From the NCBI GenBank assembly GCA_021413965.1, contig JAIOPI010000014.1, positions 248,001 to 312,000 on the forward strand: a stretch of DNA of 64,000 bases, written 5' to 3'. Source of the DNA: Lentisphaerota bacterium (lineage in GTDB: Bacteria > Verrucomicrobiota > Kiritimatiellia > UBA8416 > JAIOPI01). The stretch's first letter is position 1; each line of letters begins with the position of its first letter. The notes under the pieces are model-generated. The model saw only the letters and a program-made list of their open reading frames with translations. It did no database searches and was not told where the DNA came from. Positions 44,597 to 53,060 of the stretch are shown here, piece by piece. The position numbers and the translations under genes are program-made.

Positions 44597-46366
44597 ATGA
44601 ACGGTGGACCGGTGCGCGCCAGTGTTGTACGCTTTCGCGTGCATGTTGACTCACTCACCGCCGTCCTGCAGCACCGCGCGGCAAGCGGACCAGACCGCGC
44701 GGCCTACATTTTCCTCCAGGACGGCGAGGTGGAATCGGCCTCGCTGACCTACGCCGCGCTTGATCGCCGGGCGCGGGCCATCGCCGCCGAGTTGCAGCGC
44801 CGGGAGCGCCCGGCGGAGCGCGCCTTGCTGCTCTATCCGCCGGGGCTTGAATTCGCGGCCGCCTTCTGGGGCTGCTTGTACGCCGGGGTGGTGGCGGTGC
44901 CGGCCTACCCGCCGCGCCCCGGGCAGTCGCTGGCGCGGCTGCAGCGCGTGGCCGCCGACGCCCGGGCGACCACGGCGCTGACCGTTGCCGCGAAGCTCCC
45001 GGCATTCGAGGAGATGGCGCGCCAGACCGCCGAGCTGACCGCGCTCGACTGGCTGGCGACGGACCGCGTCCCCGACGCGCTCGCGACGCCATGGCAGCCG
45101 CCCGCCACGGGGCGCGAGCGACTGGCGATTCTGCAATACACCTCCGGCTCGACGGGCACGCCCAAGGGGGTGATGGTCAGCCACGGCAACGTGCTCCACA
45201 ACAGCGAGTATCTGCGCCAGTGTTTCGAGCTCACCGAGCGGAGCGTGTCCGTCACCTGGCTGCCCAGCTTTCACGACATGGGGCTGGTGGACGGCATCCT
45301 GCAGCCGGTGTACACGGGATTCCCCGGCGTGGTGATGCCGCCGGCCGCCTTCCTGCAGAGTCCGATCCGTTGGCTGCGGGCCATCACGCGCTACGGCGGC
45401 ACGCACGGCGGCGGGCCCAATTTTGGCTACGAGCTGTGCGTGCGCAAGATCACGCCCGAGCAGCGCGCGTCGCTCGACCTGCACACGTGGGTGTCGGCCT
45501 ACAGCGGTGCCGAACCCGTGCACCAGGCGACCCTTGCGCGCTTCGCGGAGCATTTCAAGCCGGCGGGCTTTCAATCGCGCTTCTTCTATCCCTGCTACGG
45601 CATGGCGGAGGCCACCCTCATCATCACGGGCGGGCGCATTCAGGACGAGCCGGTGACGTTTGCCGCCGACGCGGATGCCCTGGAGGAGCACCGGGTGGTG
45701 GCCGCGGCCGGAGCGGGCGTGCGCGTGCGGGACGTGGTGGGCTGCGGGCGACCGTGGCTGGGGACGCGCGTGGAAATCGTGGACGCAGCAACCGGACGCC
45801 GCTGCCTGCCGGGGCAGGTCGGCGAGATCTGGACCGCCGGTCCGAGCGTGGCGCAGGGCTACTGGCAGCGCCCGTCGGAAACGCAGGCCACATTTCGCGC
45901 GCAGGTGGCCGACACCGGGGACGGCCCGTTCCTGCGCACGGGCGACCTTGGATTTGTGCGGGATGGCGAGCTGTATGTCACCGGCCGGATCAAGGACATG
46001 ATCATCATCCGCGGGCTGAACTACTATCCCCACGACATCGAGCAGCTGGTGCAGGCCTGCCACCCCGGCTTGCGTCCGTCCGGCGGCGCGGCCTTTGCGA
46101 TTGAGGCCGACGACGAGGAGCAGCTGGTCGTGGTCCAGGAAGTGGAGCGGCTGCACCTGCGCGGGTTTGATGTCGATCGCGCCACGAAGGACATCCGCAA
46201 GGCCATCGCGGATGAGTTCGGCATTCGCGCGCATGCCGTGGTGTTCATCCGTCCGGCAACCCTGCCGAAAACATCGAGCGGCAAAACCCAGCGGCAGCAA
46301 TGCCGCGAGCGCTTTCTCGCGCAGACACTGGACGTGGTATCAGGCAGTGCGCAGACGTCCGCGTGA
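44597..46366 (+). CDS. Fatty acyl-AMP ligase (FAAL), 589 aa
   Basis: The adenylation core reads YTSGSTGTPKGVMVSHGN (181-198), SVTWLPSFHDMGLVDGIL, FYPCYGMAEATLI and LRTGDLGFVRDGELYVTGR. KDMIIIRGLNYYPHDIE is characteristic of FAALs, as is the HDMGL segment. FAALs activate a fatty acid and load it on an ACP or PKS rather than CoA. A second possible start is GTG at 44639. It is convergent with the ketosynthase gene and would feed an acyl chain to one of the two ACPs in the cluster. Confidence 0.92.
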   Translation: MNGGPVRASVVRFRVHVDSLTAVLQHRAASGPDRAAYIFLQDGEVESASLTYAALDRRARAIAAELQRRERPAERALLLYPPGLEFAAAFWGCLYAGVVAVPAYPPRPGQSLARLQRVAADARATTALTVAAKLPAFEEMARQTAELTALDWLATDRVPDALATPWQPPATGRERLAILQYTSGSTGTPKGVMVSHGNVLHNSEYLRQCFELTERSVSVTWLPSFHDMGLVDGILQPVYTGFPGVVMPPAAFLQSPIRWLRAITRYGGTHGGGPNFGYELCVRKITPEQRASLDLHTWVSAYSGAEPVHQATLARFAEHFKPAGFQSRFFYPCYGMAEATLIITGGRIQDEPVTFAADADALEEHRVVAAAGAGVRVRDVVGCGRPWLGTRVEIVDAATGRRCLPGQVGEIWTAGPSVAQGYWQRPSETQATFRAQVADTGDGPFLRTGDLGFVRDGELYVTGRIKDMIIIRGLNYYPHDIEQLVQACHPGLRPSGGAAFAIEADDEEQLVVVQEVERLHLRGFDVDRATKDIRKAIADEFGIRAHAVVFIRPATLPKTSSGKTQRQQCRERFLAQTLDVVSGSAQTSA

Positions 46367-46454
46367 GGCTGCGCAGTGCCGCCCCACCCGACTGGTCGTA
46401 ACCATACGTGTCGGTTCACGTCGATGCGACGGGAGCGCTTCCCCGGACGGGTTT

Positions 46455-48245
46455 CTAGACGTGTCGGCAGGGGATGCGCTGGAAGGGGTAGGTGGGGAGG
46501 GGGATGCGGCGGCGGTCATCCCGGCCATCGAGGTTGCTCCAGCGGATTGGCGCGCCCGCCACAAACTGTGCGGCGACCGTGCGGAGCAGGGCTGACCAGG
46601 CGTCGGCCGCGGAGGCATCCAGGGCCGGCAGCGCGTGTGCCGGTGTCGCGCTTTCCGCGCCGGGTGCGTGGCGGGCGGCCTGACCGGCAAACACGTCGGG
46701 TTCCGCTTGCCCCTGCAGGTGCGCCGCGAGCTGCGCGCGCAGCTGCTCGCGGGTGGAGGTCACCACGGCGAGGCGCAGCGGCCAGCAGGCGCGCCCGACG
46801 TTGGAGGTGTGGCAGATATCCGCGAGGCTGGGCTCCCCGTGGCTGTCCAGGAAGTCGACATACCGCTGCACCAGCGCCGCCAGGGCTGGAGCGGTTGTGG
46901 CCGAAAGCGTCAGGAGGTGCAGGGGGCGGCGCGCGGCGTCATCCGCCTTCGCGCGGGCGGGGGCTTCCTCCAGGATGAGGTGTGCGTTGGATCCGCCGAA
47001 CCCAAAGGCGCTCACGGCGGCCAGGCGCTTGCCGTCGGCGGCGCTCCAGGGCTCGGCGGTCCGTGGGAATTTGAGCGGCGTGCCGTCGAGCTGGATGCGT
47101 GGATTCAAGCGCTCGACGTGCAGCTGCGGCGGAATCTGTGCGTGCTGCAGGGCGAGGATGACCTTGATCACACTGGCGGCGCCCGAGGCCGCTTCGAGGT
47201 GCCCCAGGTTGGCCTTGATGGATGAGATCCAGCAGGGGCGGTCCGCGGGGCGATCGGCGCCATAGGTGGCGGTCAGCGCGGCGATCTCCATGGGATCGCC
47301 GAGGGCCGTGCCGGTGCCCATAGCTTCCACATGGCTGATTTCCTGCGGGGCGGCGCCGGCATTGCGCAGGGCGTGCCGGATGACCGCCTCCTGCGCCGCG
47401 CCGCTGGGTGCCGTGATCCCGTTGCTCAGGCCGTTGTGGTTCAGGGCCGAGCCGCGGATCACCGCCAGGATGTGGTCGCCGGCCTGCTGCGCGTCCGCGA
47501 GGCGCTTGAGCACGAGGAGGCCGCAGCCTTCGCCGCGCACGTAGCCGTCCGCGCCCGCCGCGAACGGCTGGCCGCGGTTGCCCGTCGAGAGCACGCCGAG
47601 AAACGACAGGGCGATGAATTCGTCCGGCGTCAGATTGAGATTCACACCGCCCGCCAGCGCGAGGTCGCAATCCCCGCCGCGCAAGCTCTGGCAGGCCAGG
47701 TGGATCGCGGCCAGGGAGGAGGAGCAGGCGCCATCAACCGCCAGGCTCGGGCCGCGGAGCTTGAGGAAGTAGGACAGGCGGTTGGCGGCAAAGCAATGGT
47801 AGGTGTTGGGGCCGTTGTACGCGTCGATGCGCGCGCGGTCCTGGTAGAGGAGCCGGTCGTGGTCGCAGTGGCTGACGCCGATGTATACGCCCGTCAGGCT
47901 GCCGGCCAGCCGTGTGGGATCGATGGCGGCGTGCTCGAGTGCCTCCCAGGCGACTTCGAGCACCAGGCGGTGCTGGGGATCCATGCGCGGCGCTTCGATC
48001 GGCATGATCCGGAAGAAGAGGGGATCGAAGTGGTCGACGTGATCCAGGAAGCTGCCCCAGCGTGTGTGCATCTTGCCGGGCGTGCGCGGTTCGGGGGCGT
48101 AGAGGGCTTGGGCGTCCCAGCGCGAGGCGGGCACGTCCGTGATCGCGCAGCGCCCGTCGCGCAGCAAGTCCCAGAAGGCGTCGGGATCGGCTGCCTGGGG
48201 CAGGCGGCAGCCCATGCCGATGATCGCAATGGGTTCGCCGATCAT
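46455..48245 (-). CDS. Type I PKS ketosynthase, stand-alone, His-to-Met variant, 596 aa
   Basis: The N-terminal ~430 residues are a ketosynthase: [25 protein letters not shown] with Cys174, [16 protein letters not shown], and [12 protein letters not shown] with His349. At the HGTGT motif the sequence is EAMGTGT, so Met309 replaces the first catalytic His. After the KS comes a KS-AT linker-like stretch, then directly the post-AT signature [10 protein letters not shown] at the end; the AT domain is absent. This is the pattern of AT-less and non-elongating ketosynthases. Its start is 10 nt after the desaturase stop. Confidence 0.9.
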   Translation of the reverse strand: MIGEPIAIIGMGCRLPQAADPDAFWDLLRDGRCAITDVPASRWDAQALYAPEPRTPGKMHTRWGSFLDHVDHFDPLFFRIMPIEAPRMDPQHRLVLEVAWEALEHAAIDPTRLAGSLTGVYIGVSHCDHDRLLYQDRARIDAYNGPNTYHCFAANRLSYFLKLRGPSLAVDGACSSSLAAIHLACQSLRGGDCDLALAGGVNLNLTPDEFIALSFLGVLSTGNRGQPFAAGADGYVRGEGCGLLVLKRLADAQQAGDHILAVIRGSALNHNGLSNGITAPSGAAQEAVIRHALRNAGAAPQEISHVEAMGTGTALGDPMEIAALTATYGADRPADRPCWISSIKANLGHLEAASGAASVIKVILALQHAQIPPQLHVERLNPRIQLDGTPLKFPRTAEPWSAADGKRLAAVSAFGFGGSNAHLILEEAPARAKADDAARRPLHLLTLSATTAPALAALVQRYVDFLDSHGEPSLADICHTSNVGRACWPLRLAVVTSTREQLRAQLAAHLQGQAEPDVFAGQAARHAPGAESATPAHALPALDASAADAWSALLRTVAAQFVAGAPIRWSNLDGRDDRRRIPLPTYPFQRIPCRHV

Positions 48246-48255
48246 GGACGGGCAC

Positions 48256-49281
48256 TCATGAGGCGCTCAGGGATTGAGAGGGCAGCGGCGTGCCACCCCC
48301 GTCGCCACCCGGCGTGGCCACCCGCTTCTCGGCCATCATCTCCGGCGTCGGCGGGCCGCTGATGTCCCACACCAGGCGCAAGGCGGCCAGGGCGCGGATG
48401 CAGAGCGCGCCCACGTCAATCTGCCACCAGCGCAGGCCGAGATAGGCGGACCCGGGAAAGCAGTGATGGTTATTCTGGTAGGAGGCGCCGAAGGTGGGGA
48501 TGGCCCACCAGAGGTTGTTGGCGCTCTTGTCACCCGTCGCAAAGGGTCGGCTGCCGTAGCGGTGGCTGAAAGACGCATTGGCCCAGCTGGCATGGTGCAC
48601 CAGGAACATGCGCAGGAGGCCGCCCCACAGGAACCCCTGCAGCGCGCCCATGCCCGTGCCGCTGATGGCCCAGCCCACGGCGGCGGGCAGCGCGAGCCCC
48701 GCGAGCAGCAGCGGGATGTACGCGCGATGAATCCCATTCAGGTACGGCTCGCACAGGACATCGCGGGCGAAGAACGTGCAGTTGGTGACCCGGTCCCGCA
48801 CCATCCAGGCGACGTGGGCGTGCCAGAGGCCCTGCAGGGCGTTCATGGGTTCGTCGGCCTGGCCCAGGTTGCGGATGTGGGGCGAGTGCGGGTCATTGCC
48901 GGTGTCGCTGTGCATGTGGTGGCGGCGGTGTCCGGCGGCCCAGTAGAGCACGCTGCCCTCGCCGGCCATCGACCCGAGCGCGGTGAGGATCACTTTCACG
49001 GGGGTGCTGGTCTTGAAGGCCCGGTGCGCGACCAGGCGATGGAACCCGACCTCGACTCCCATCGTGGTCAGAAAGAACATGCTCACCAGCAGGCCGATTT
49101 CCATGCGGGTAACGCCCTGCACACCGGCCAGCACCAAGGCGGCCACGGTCCCGACCGTCGGTGTCACAATCGCAAACAGGGCCATGCGGCGCTGAGCGGC
49201 CCGGATGCCTTCGCCGGACACGGTGATGCCGGGGGTGCCGACCGGGTTGTTCCTGACCATCTGGGGCGACGCGGGGTTCAT
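48256..49281 (-). CDS. Acyl-lipid/acyl-CoA desaturase, 341 aa
   Basis: Membrane-bound delta-9-type desaturase with the three His boxes: HRLVAH (81-86), HRRHH (118-122) and QNNHH near the C-terminus. Transmembrane segments include FAIVTPTVGTVAALVLAG and YIPLLLAGLALPAAVGWAI. Such diiron enzymes introduce a double bond into acyl-CoA or acyl-lipid. Between an ACP and a ketosynthase in one operon, an ACP-bound acyl substrate is possible. The ATG overlaps the ACP stop by 4 nt. Confidence 0.92.
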   Translation of the reverse strand: MNPASPQMVRNNPVGTPGITVSGEGIRAAQRRMALFAIVTPTVGTVAALVLAGVQGVTRMEIGLLVSMFFLTTMGVEVGFHRLVAHRAFKTSTPVKVILTALGSMAGEGSVLYWAAGHRRHHMHSDTGNDPHSPHIRNLGQADEPMNALQGLWHAHVAWMVRDRVTNCTFFARDVLCEPYLNGIHRAYIPLLLAGLALPAAVGWAISGTGMGALQGFLWGGLLRMFLVHHASWANASFSHRYGSRPFATGDKSANNLWWAIPTFGASYQNNHHCFPGSAYLGLRWWQIDVGALCIRALAALRLVWDISGPPTPEMMAEKRVATPGGDGGGTPLPSQSLSAS

Positions 49282-49541
49282 GGGCGCGTGACCTGGGTTG
49301 CCAGAACGGTGGCCATCGCATCGACGGTGGGATGCCGGTAGACGAAATCCGCATCCAGCTCCATGCCCAGCCAGCGCCCGAGATCGGCCGACAGCCCGAC
49401 GGCGCCCGAGGAATCCAGCCCGTATTCGGCCAGGGGATCCCCGGTGGAGATGCTGGTGGCGGGCAAATGCAGCAAGTCCTCGAGGTAGTGCAGCAGCCAG
49501 TCGCGAATCGCGGCGGCGTCGGGTTTGGATGGTGTTGTCAT
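49278..49541 (-). CDS. Acyl carrier protein of PKS type, 87 aa
   Basis: The ATG at 49541 begins MTTPSKPDAA; a GTG 9 nt upstream is possible. The core AEYGLDSSGAVGLSADL carries the phosphopantetheine Ser44, and FVYRHPTVDAMATVLA is the typical PKS-ACP helix IV end. It is unlike the ACP at 38359, so the cluster has two distinct carrier proteins. It is first in the minus-strand operon with the desaturase and ketosynthase and is the likely partner of one or both, and of the fatty acyl-AMP ligase. Confidence 0.9.
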   Translation of the reverse strand: MTTPSKPDAAAIRDWLLHYLEDLLHLPATSISTGDPLAEYGLDSSGAVGLSADLGRWLGMELDADFVYRHPTVDAMATVLATQVTRP

Positions 49542-49619
49542 AGATGGCACGAGCGGACGCGGCGGCAGGTTTGTGAGGAACGCGCGAAGTCCCTCTTACG
49601 ACGCGCGCTCAGGGCAGGA

Positions 49620-49648
49620 ACTCTAGTGAAAGTGCGCGGTAAAGTCAA
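49620..49648 (-). promoter_or_regulatory. Promoter of the ACP-desaturase-KS operon
   Basis: On the minus strand TTGACT (49648-49643) lies 17 nt from TAGAGT (49625-49620). The predicted leader is about 70 nt. The intergenic region 49542-49792 separates it from the divergent antiporter. Confidence 0.5.
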
Positions 49649-49792
49649 GATTACGCGCCCCGACCGGGCTTGATATGGCGGCGTCACTCTGGCATCCTCC
49701 CGTCTTCCGGGGGACAAACATGTGGGGACGGTGGGAACGGGCGCGAGCCTGTGCCGCCTGCGCGTGCGTCCTCCGCCTTGGTTGACAGCACG

Positions 49793-51097
49793 ATGAACCC
49801 AGCCGCCATCGAAGGGTACCTCCGCCTGGTGATGACACAGTGGCTTGTCATCATCGCCGTGGCCTACGCCTTCGGCCGTCTCGCGCACGTGATCCGCCAG
49901 CCCAAGGCCGTGGGTGAAATCGCCGCCGGCATCCTCCTGGGACCATCCGCACTTGGCGCGATCTGGCCGGAAGGGATGGCGTGGCTGTTCCCGGTTGCCA
50001 CCCAGCCCACCATGCAGGTGCTGGCCAAAATTGGCGTGATCCTGCTGATGTTCCAGGTGGGCATGGAGTTCGATTTCGGCCACCTCCGCTCCCGTTCGCG
50101 GACGGTGACCGCCGTCGCCCTGCTCGGGCTCGTGGTGCCCATGCTCGGCGGCCTGCTGATCGGCCCCTGGCTGCACCGGACGTTCCTGCCGGATGTCAAC
50201 CGCCTGGGCTTCATCTTCTTCCTCTGCATTGCCCTTGCCATTTCGGCCCTGCCGATCATGGGGCGCATCCTGCTGGAGTTAAAGCTGGAGCGCACCCCCC
50301 TGGGCGCGCTCGCCATCAGCGCGGCGGCCATCGACGATGTCGTCGGGTGGATCCTGCTGGCGGTGGCCACGGCCGTGGTGACCGCGAACTTCAGCTGGCT
50401 GAACCTGCTGGGGCAGGTGGCGGGCGTGGCCGCACTCTTCTGCTTCCTCATGTACCTCGTCGGTCCGCTCAAGCGCCGGCTGTGGACGTACCTGAATCCG
50501 AATGCGGACCAGGCGGTGCTTACGCCGGATTACCTGGCGCTGGTGCTGATCGCGCTGCTCGCCACCTGCTTGACCACCAATCGGCTGGGCGTCTTCTCGA
50601 TCTTCGGCGCCTTCCTCATGGGGGTGGCCCTGCATAAGGAAGTCACCCTCGTGCGAGAGTGGCGTGTGAAGTTCCAGGATTTCGTCATGGTGGCGCTGGT
50701 CCCGATCTTCTTCGTCAACACCGGCCTGCGGACCGAGCTCGGGTCGCTGACCACCGGGACGGCCTGGCTCGGGTTTGCGCTGGTGATGCTCATGGCCGTG
50801 GGCGGCAAACTGGGCGGGTGCTTCCTGGGTGCGCGCCTCACCGGCCAGTCCTGGCGCGACGCCGCCTGCATCGGCGCCCTGATGAATACCCGTGCCCTGA
50901 TGGGCCTCGTGGCCATCAACGTCGGCCTCGAACTGAAACTGCTCAACAAGGAACTTTTCACGATGCTGGTGCTCATGGCGCTGCTGACCACCGCCATGAC
51001 CGGGCCGCTCCTGCGGCTCTGCCTGCCGCGGGACCTGCGCGCGCTGGCCGATGATGGACCGCCGCCGCGTGCGCGGCCGAAGGAGAAGGGCACATGA
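49793..51097 (+). CDS. CPA2-type cation:proton antiporter, 434 aa
   Basis: About 12 transmembrane helices with the family motifs: KAVGEIAAGILLGPSALG, GVILLMFQVGMEFDF, ALAISALPIMGRILLEL, AAIDDVVGWILL with the ion-binding Asp pair, and FGAFLMGVALHKEV. No TrkA-N (RCK) domain is attached. It exchanges Na+ or K+ for H+. The flavoprotein gene starts inside its stop (ATGA), an unusual pairing. It may set ion or pH balance for the cluster or take part in export, but neither is shown. Confidence 0.9.
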   Translation: MNPAAIEGYLRLVMTQWLVIIAVAYAFGRLAHVIRQPKAVGEIAAGILLGPSALGAIWPEGMAWLFPVATQPTMQVLAKIGVILLMFQVGMEFDFGHLRSRSRTVTAVALLGLVVPMLGGLLIGPWLHRTFLPDVNRLGFIFFLCIALAISALPIMGRILLELKLERTPLGALAISAAAIDDVVGWILLAVATAVVTANFSWLNLLGQVAGVAALFCFLMYLVGPLKRRLWTYLNPNADQAVLTPDYLALVLIALLATCLTTNRLGVFSIFGAFLMGVALHKEVTLVREWRVKFQDFVMVALVPIFFVNTGLRTELGSLTTGTAWLGFALVMLMAVGGKLGGCFLGARLTGQSWRDAACIGALMNTRALMGLVAINVGLELKLLNKELFTMLVLMALLTTAMTGPLLRLCLPRDLRALADDGPPPRARPKEKGT

Positions 51098-53004
51098 TCG
51101 ACGTTGTCATCGTGGGGTTTGGCTTCAGCGCGGTGCCGCTGCTGCGCGAATTGGAAGCGACGCGGACCGCGTTCACCATCATTTCCGCCGAGGAAAGCAG
51201 CATCTGGGACGGGTTGAGCAAGCATGACCGGCTGGGGTTTGACCTGGTGTCGAGCTACCTGACCAGCTTCTACTCGTTCGATCTGGCCGAGGACTTCGAG
51301 CAGGATCATTACCCCACCGCCCGGCAGTTCTACGCCATGCACAAGAAGTGGCGGGCCGTCTACGCAGACAAGATCGTCCGGGATGCGGTGATCCGGGTCG
51401 ACAACTACCGCACGCACAGCGTCGTCCACACCCAGTCCGGCCAGACGTACGAGGCGCGCCACGTCGTCTTTGCCACCGGCTTCAGCCGCGGCATCTTCAA
51501 GGACCTCACGACGCTCGACTTCAACGCGCCGAACCAGACCTTCGTGTTCGACACCATGGGGGACTCGGCCAACCTGCTGATCTCGCACCTGATTCCCCGC
51601 AACGTCAAAATCATCATCCGCACCAATGGCTTCCACGCCCGGGACAAGGTGGTGCCGATCCAGGGCACCACCTACACCCTGGACCAGCTCGAGTTTCACA
51701 ACTACCGCTACGTCTCCCACGACCACTACGCATCCGTCATTCACGGCGTGCCGCTGGGCTCCGGCAATCCGATCCTGCTCGGCGACCAGTTCCCGGCGAG
51801 CGTGCGCGACGAAAGTCACAACCCGAGCAAGGCGCGGCCGGCGAGCGGGACCGTCGCCATCAAGTACTGGCCCATCGACGAGTACTGCCGCAACTTCGGG
51901 AACAACCTGGAATCGGCCATTTCAAATGGCTACGCCCTGAATGACCTCACCATGTGGCTGCACACCGGCCGGGCGATCGTCGTGCCCAAGCAAACCCCGA
52001 TCGATTTCGAGCGGAAGACCATCACGTACGGCGGGATCGAGCGCCCGTTTGACCGGTACGTCAGCGGCGATGCGGAGACGCCGCGGCTGCCGCCCATCAT
52101 GATCGACGGGCAGGCGCCCTTCGCGTACCAGCATCGGGACACGTTTATGGGTGTGATCCCGAGCACGCTGCACAACTGCTATACCATCGGCTACACGCGC
52201 CCTTACACCGGCGGCCTCGCGAACATCATTGAAATGCAGGGGCTGCTGGTGCACAAGCTCGTCACGCAGCCGGCTTTCCACAGCCGCATCCACCGGAACC
52301 TGGACGAGCGCATCGCGGCCTACAACGAACACTACTTTGGCAATCGCAAGCCGCGCCGATACGACCACCTCGTCTACTACGGCTTCTTCACCGATGATGT
52401 CGCCCGGCTGATCGGTATCGATCACAAGCTGAGCGACTGCAAATCGCTGCAGGACCTGATGTTCTACTACGCCTTTCCGAACAACGCGTTCAAGTACCGC
52501 CTCAAGGGCGAGTACGCGGTCGCCGGGGTTGACCGGCTGATCGAGAAGGTCAACCGTCAGTTCAGCCACTTCATCATCAGCTTCGCCTACCTGTTGAGCA
52601 GCGGCCTGGTGGATCCCGCCAACCTGACGCCGTGGCTGCTGCAGGCCCGGCGCAACATGTTCAACGACATGCGGCACAAGGAACTCTACCGGGTGTTTCT
52701 GGAGCACTACTTGCAAGCCTACCGGCAGCTGAAGAACGTCAAGGTCGCGGAGGCTGCCGATCCGCAGTGGGACGCGCTGGTGGCGAAAGCGTGTGAGACC
52801 CGGGACCGGGCGGTGGCGCGGATCCAGAAGCCGGCGCGTTACCAGTTGGACGAAGACGTGGCCCGGGAGATCCAGTTGCTGACCTCATGGATGGCGTCGG
52901 GCCATGATGTGGCGTCCATCCGGGCGCTGAATCTCGACCCCAAGCGCGCCGCGATGTGGGCGTCCCTCGTCAATCCGACCGAATACGAGCTGCCCTTTCT
53001 GTAG
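51094..53004 (+). CDS. FAD/NAD(P)-binding protein, 636 aa, distantly monooxygenase-like
   Basis: A Rossmann FAD motif opens the protein (IDVVIVGFGFSAVPLLREL) and a second ATG-type motif is seen in VVFATGFSRGIFK. Then DTMGDSANLLISHLIP suggests the NAD(P)-binding half, as in N-hydroxylating or Baeyer-Villiger-type flavin monooxygenases. Residues ~320-400 (NCYTIGYTRPYTGGLANII) close the fold. The last ~230 residues, helical and charged, have no recognised counterpart. AAGGAGAAGGGCAC precedes the start. The substrate may be the aryl-lipid product of the cluster, but the enzyme class is tentative. Confidence 0.72.
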   Translation: MIDVVIVGFGFSAVPLLRELEATRTAFTIISAEESSIWDGLSKHDRLGFDLVSSYLTSFYSFDLAEDFEQDHYPTARQFYAMHKKWRAVYADKIVRDAVIRVDNYRTHSVVHTQSGQTYEARHVVFATGFSRGIFKDLTTLDFNAPNQTFVFDTMGDSANLLISHLIPRNVKIIIRTNGFHARDKVVPIQGTTYTLDQLEFHNYRYVSHDHYASVIHGVPLGSGNPILLGDQFPASVRDESHNPSKARPASGTVAIKYWPIDEYCRNFGNNLESAISNGYALNDLTMWLHTGRAIVVPKQTPIDFERKTITYGGIERPFDRYVSGDAETPRLPPIMIDGQAPFAYQHRDTFMGVIPSTLHNCYTIGYTRPYTGGLANIIEMQGLLVHKLVTQPAFHSRIHRNLDERIAAYNEHYFGNRKPRRYDHLVYYGFFTDDVARLIGIDHKLSDCKSLQDLMFYYAFPNNAFKYRLKGEYAVAGVDRLIEKVNRQFSHFIISFAYLLSSGLVDPANLTPWLLQARRNMFNDMRHKELYRVFLEHYLQAYRQLKNVKVAEAADPQWDALVAKACETRDRAVARIQKPARYQLDEDVAREIQLLTSWMASGHDVASIRALNLDPKRAAMWASLVNPTEYELPFL

Positions 53005-53060
53005 GCCGCCGTGCGCCATTGCCGGCCCGTTGGCCGCCCGGCGTGGACGCTGGCGTTGCG

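Noticed and set aside
46455..49541. A PUFA synthase or standard type II fatty acid synthase
   Set aside because: There is no AT, KR, DH or ER domain and the KS lacks one catalytic His; only ACP, desaturase and KS are present.
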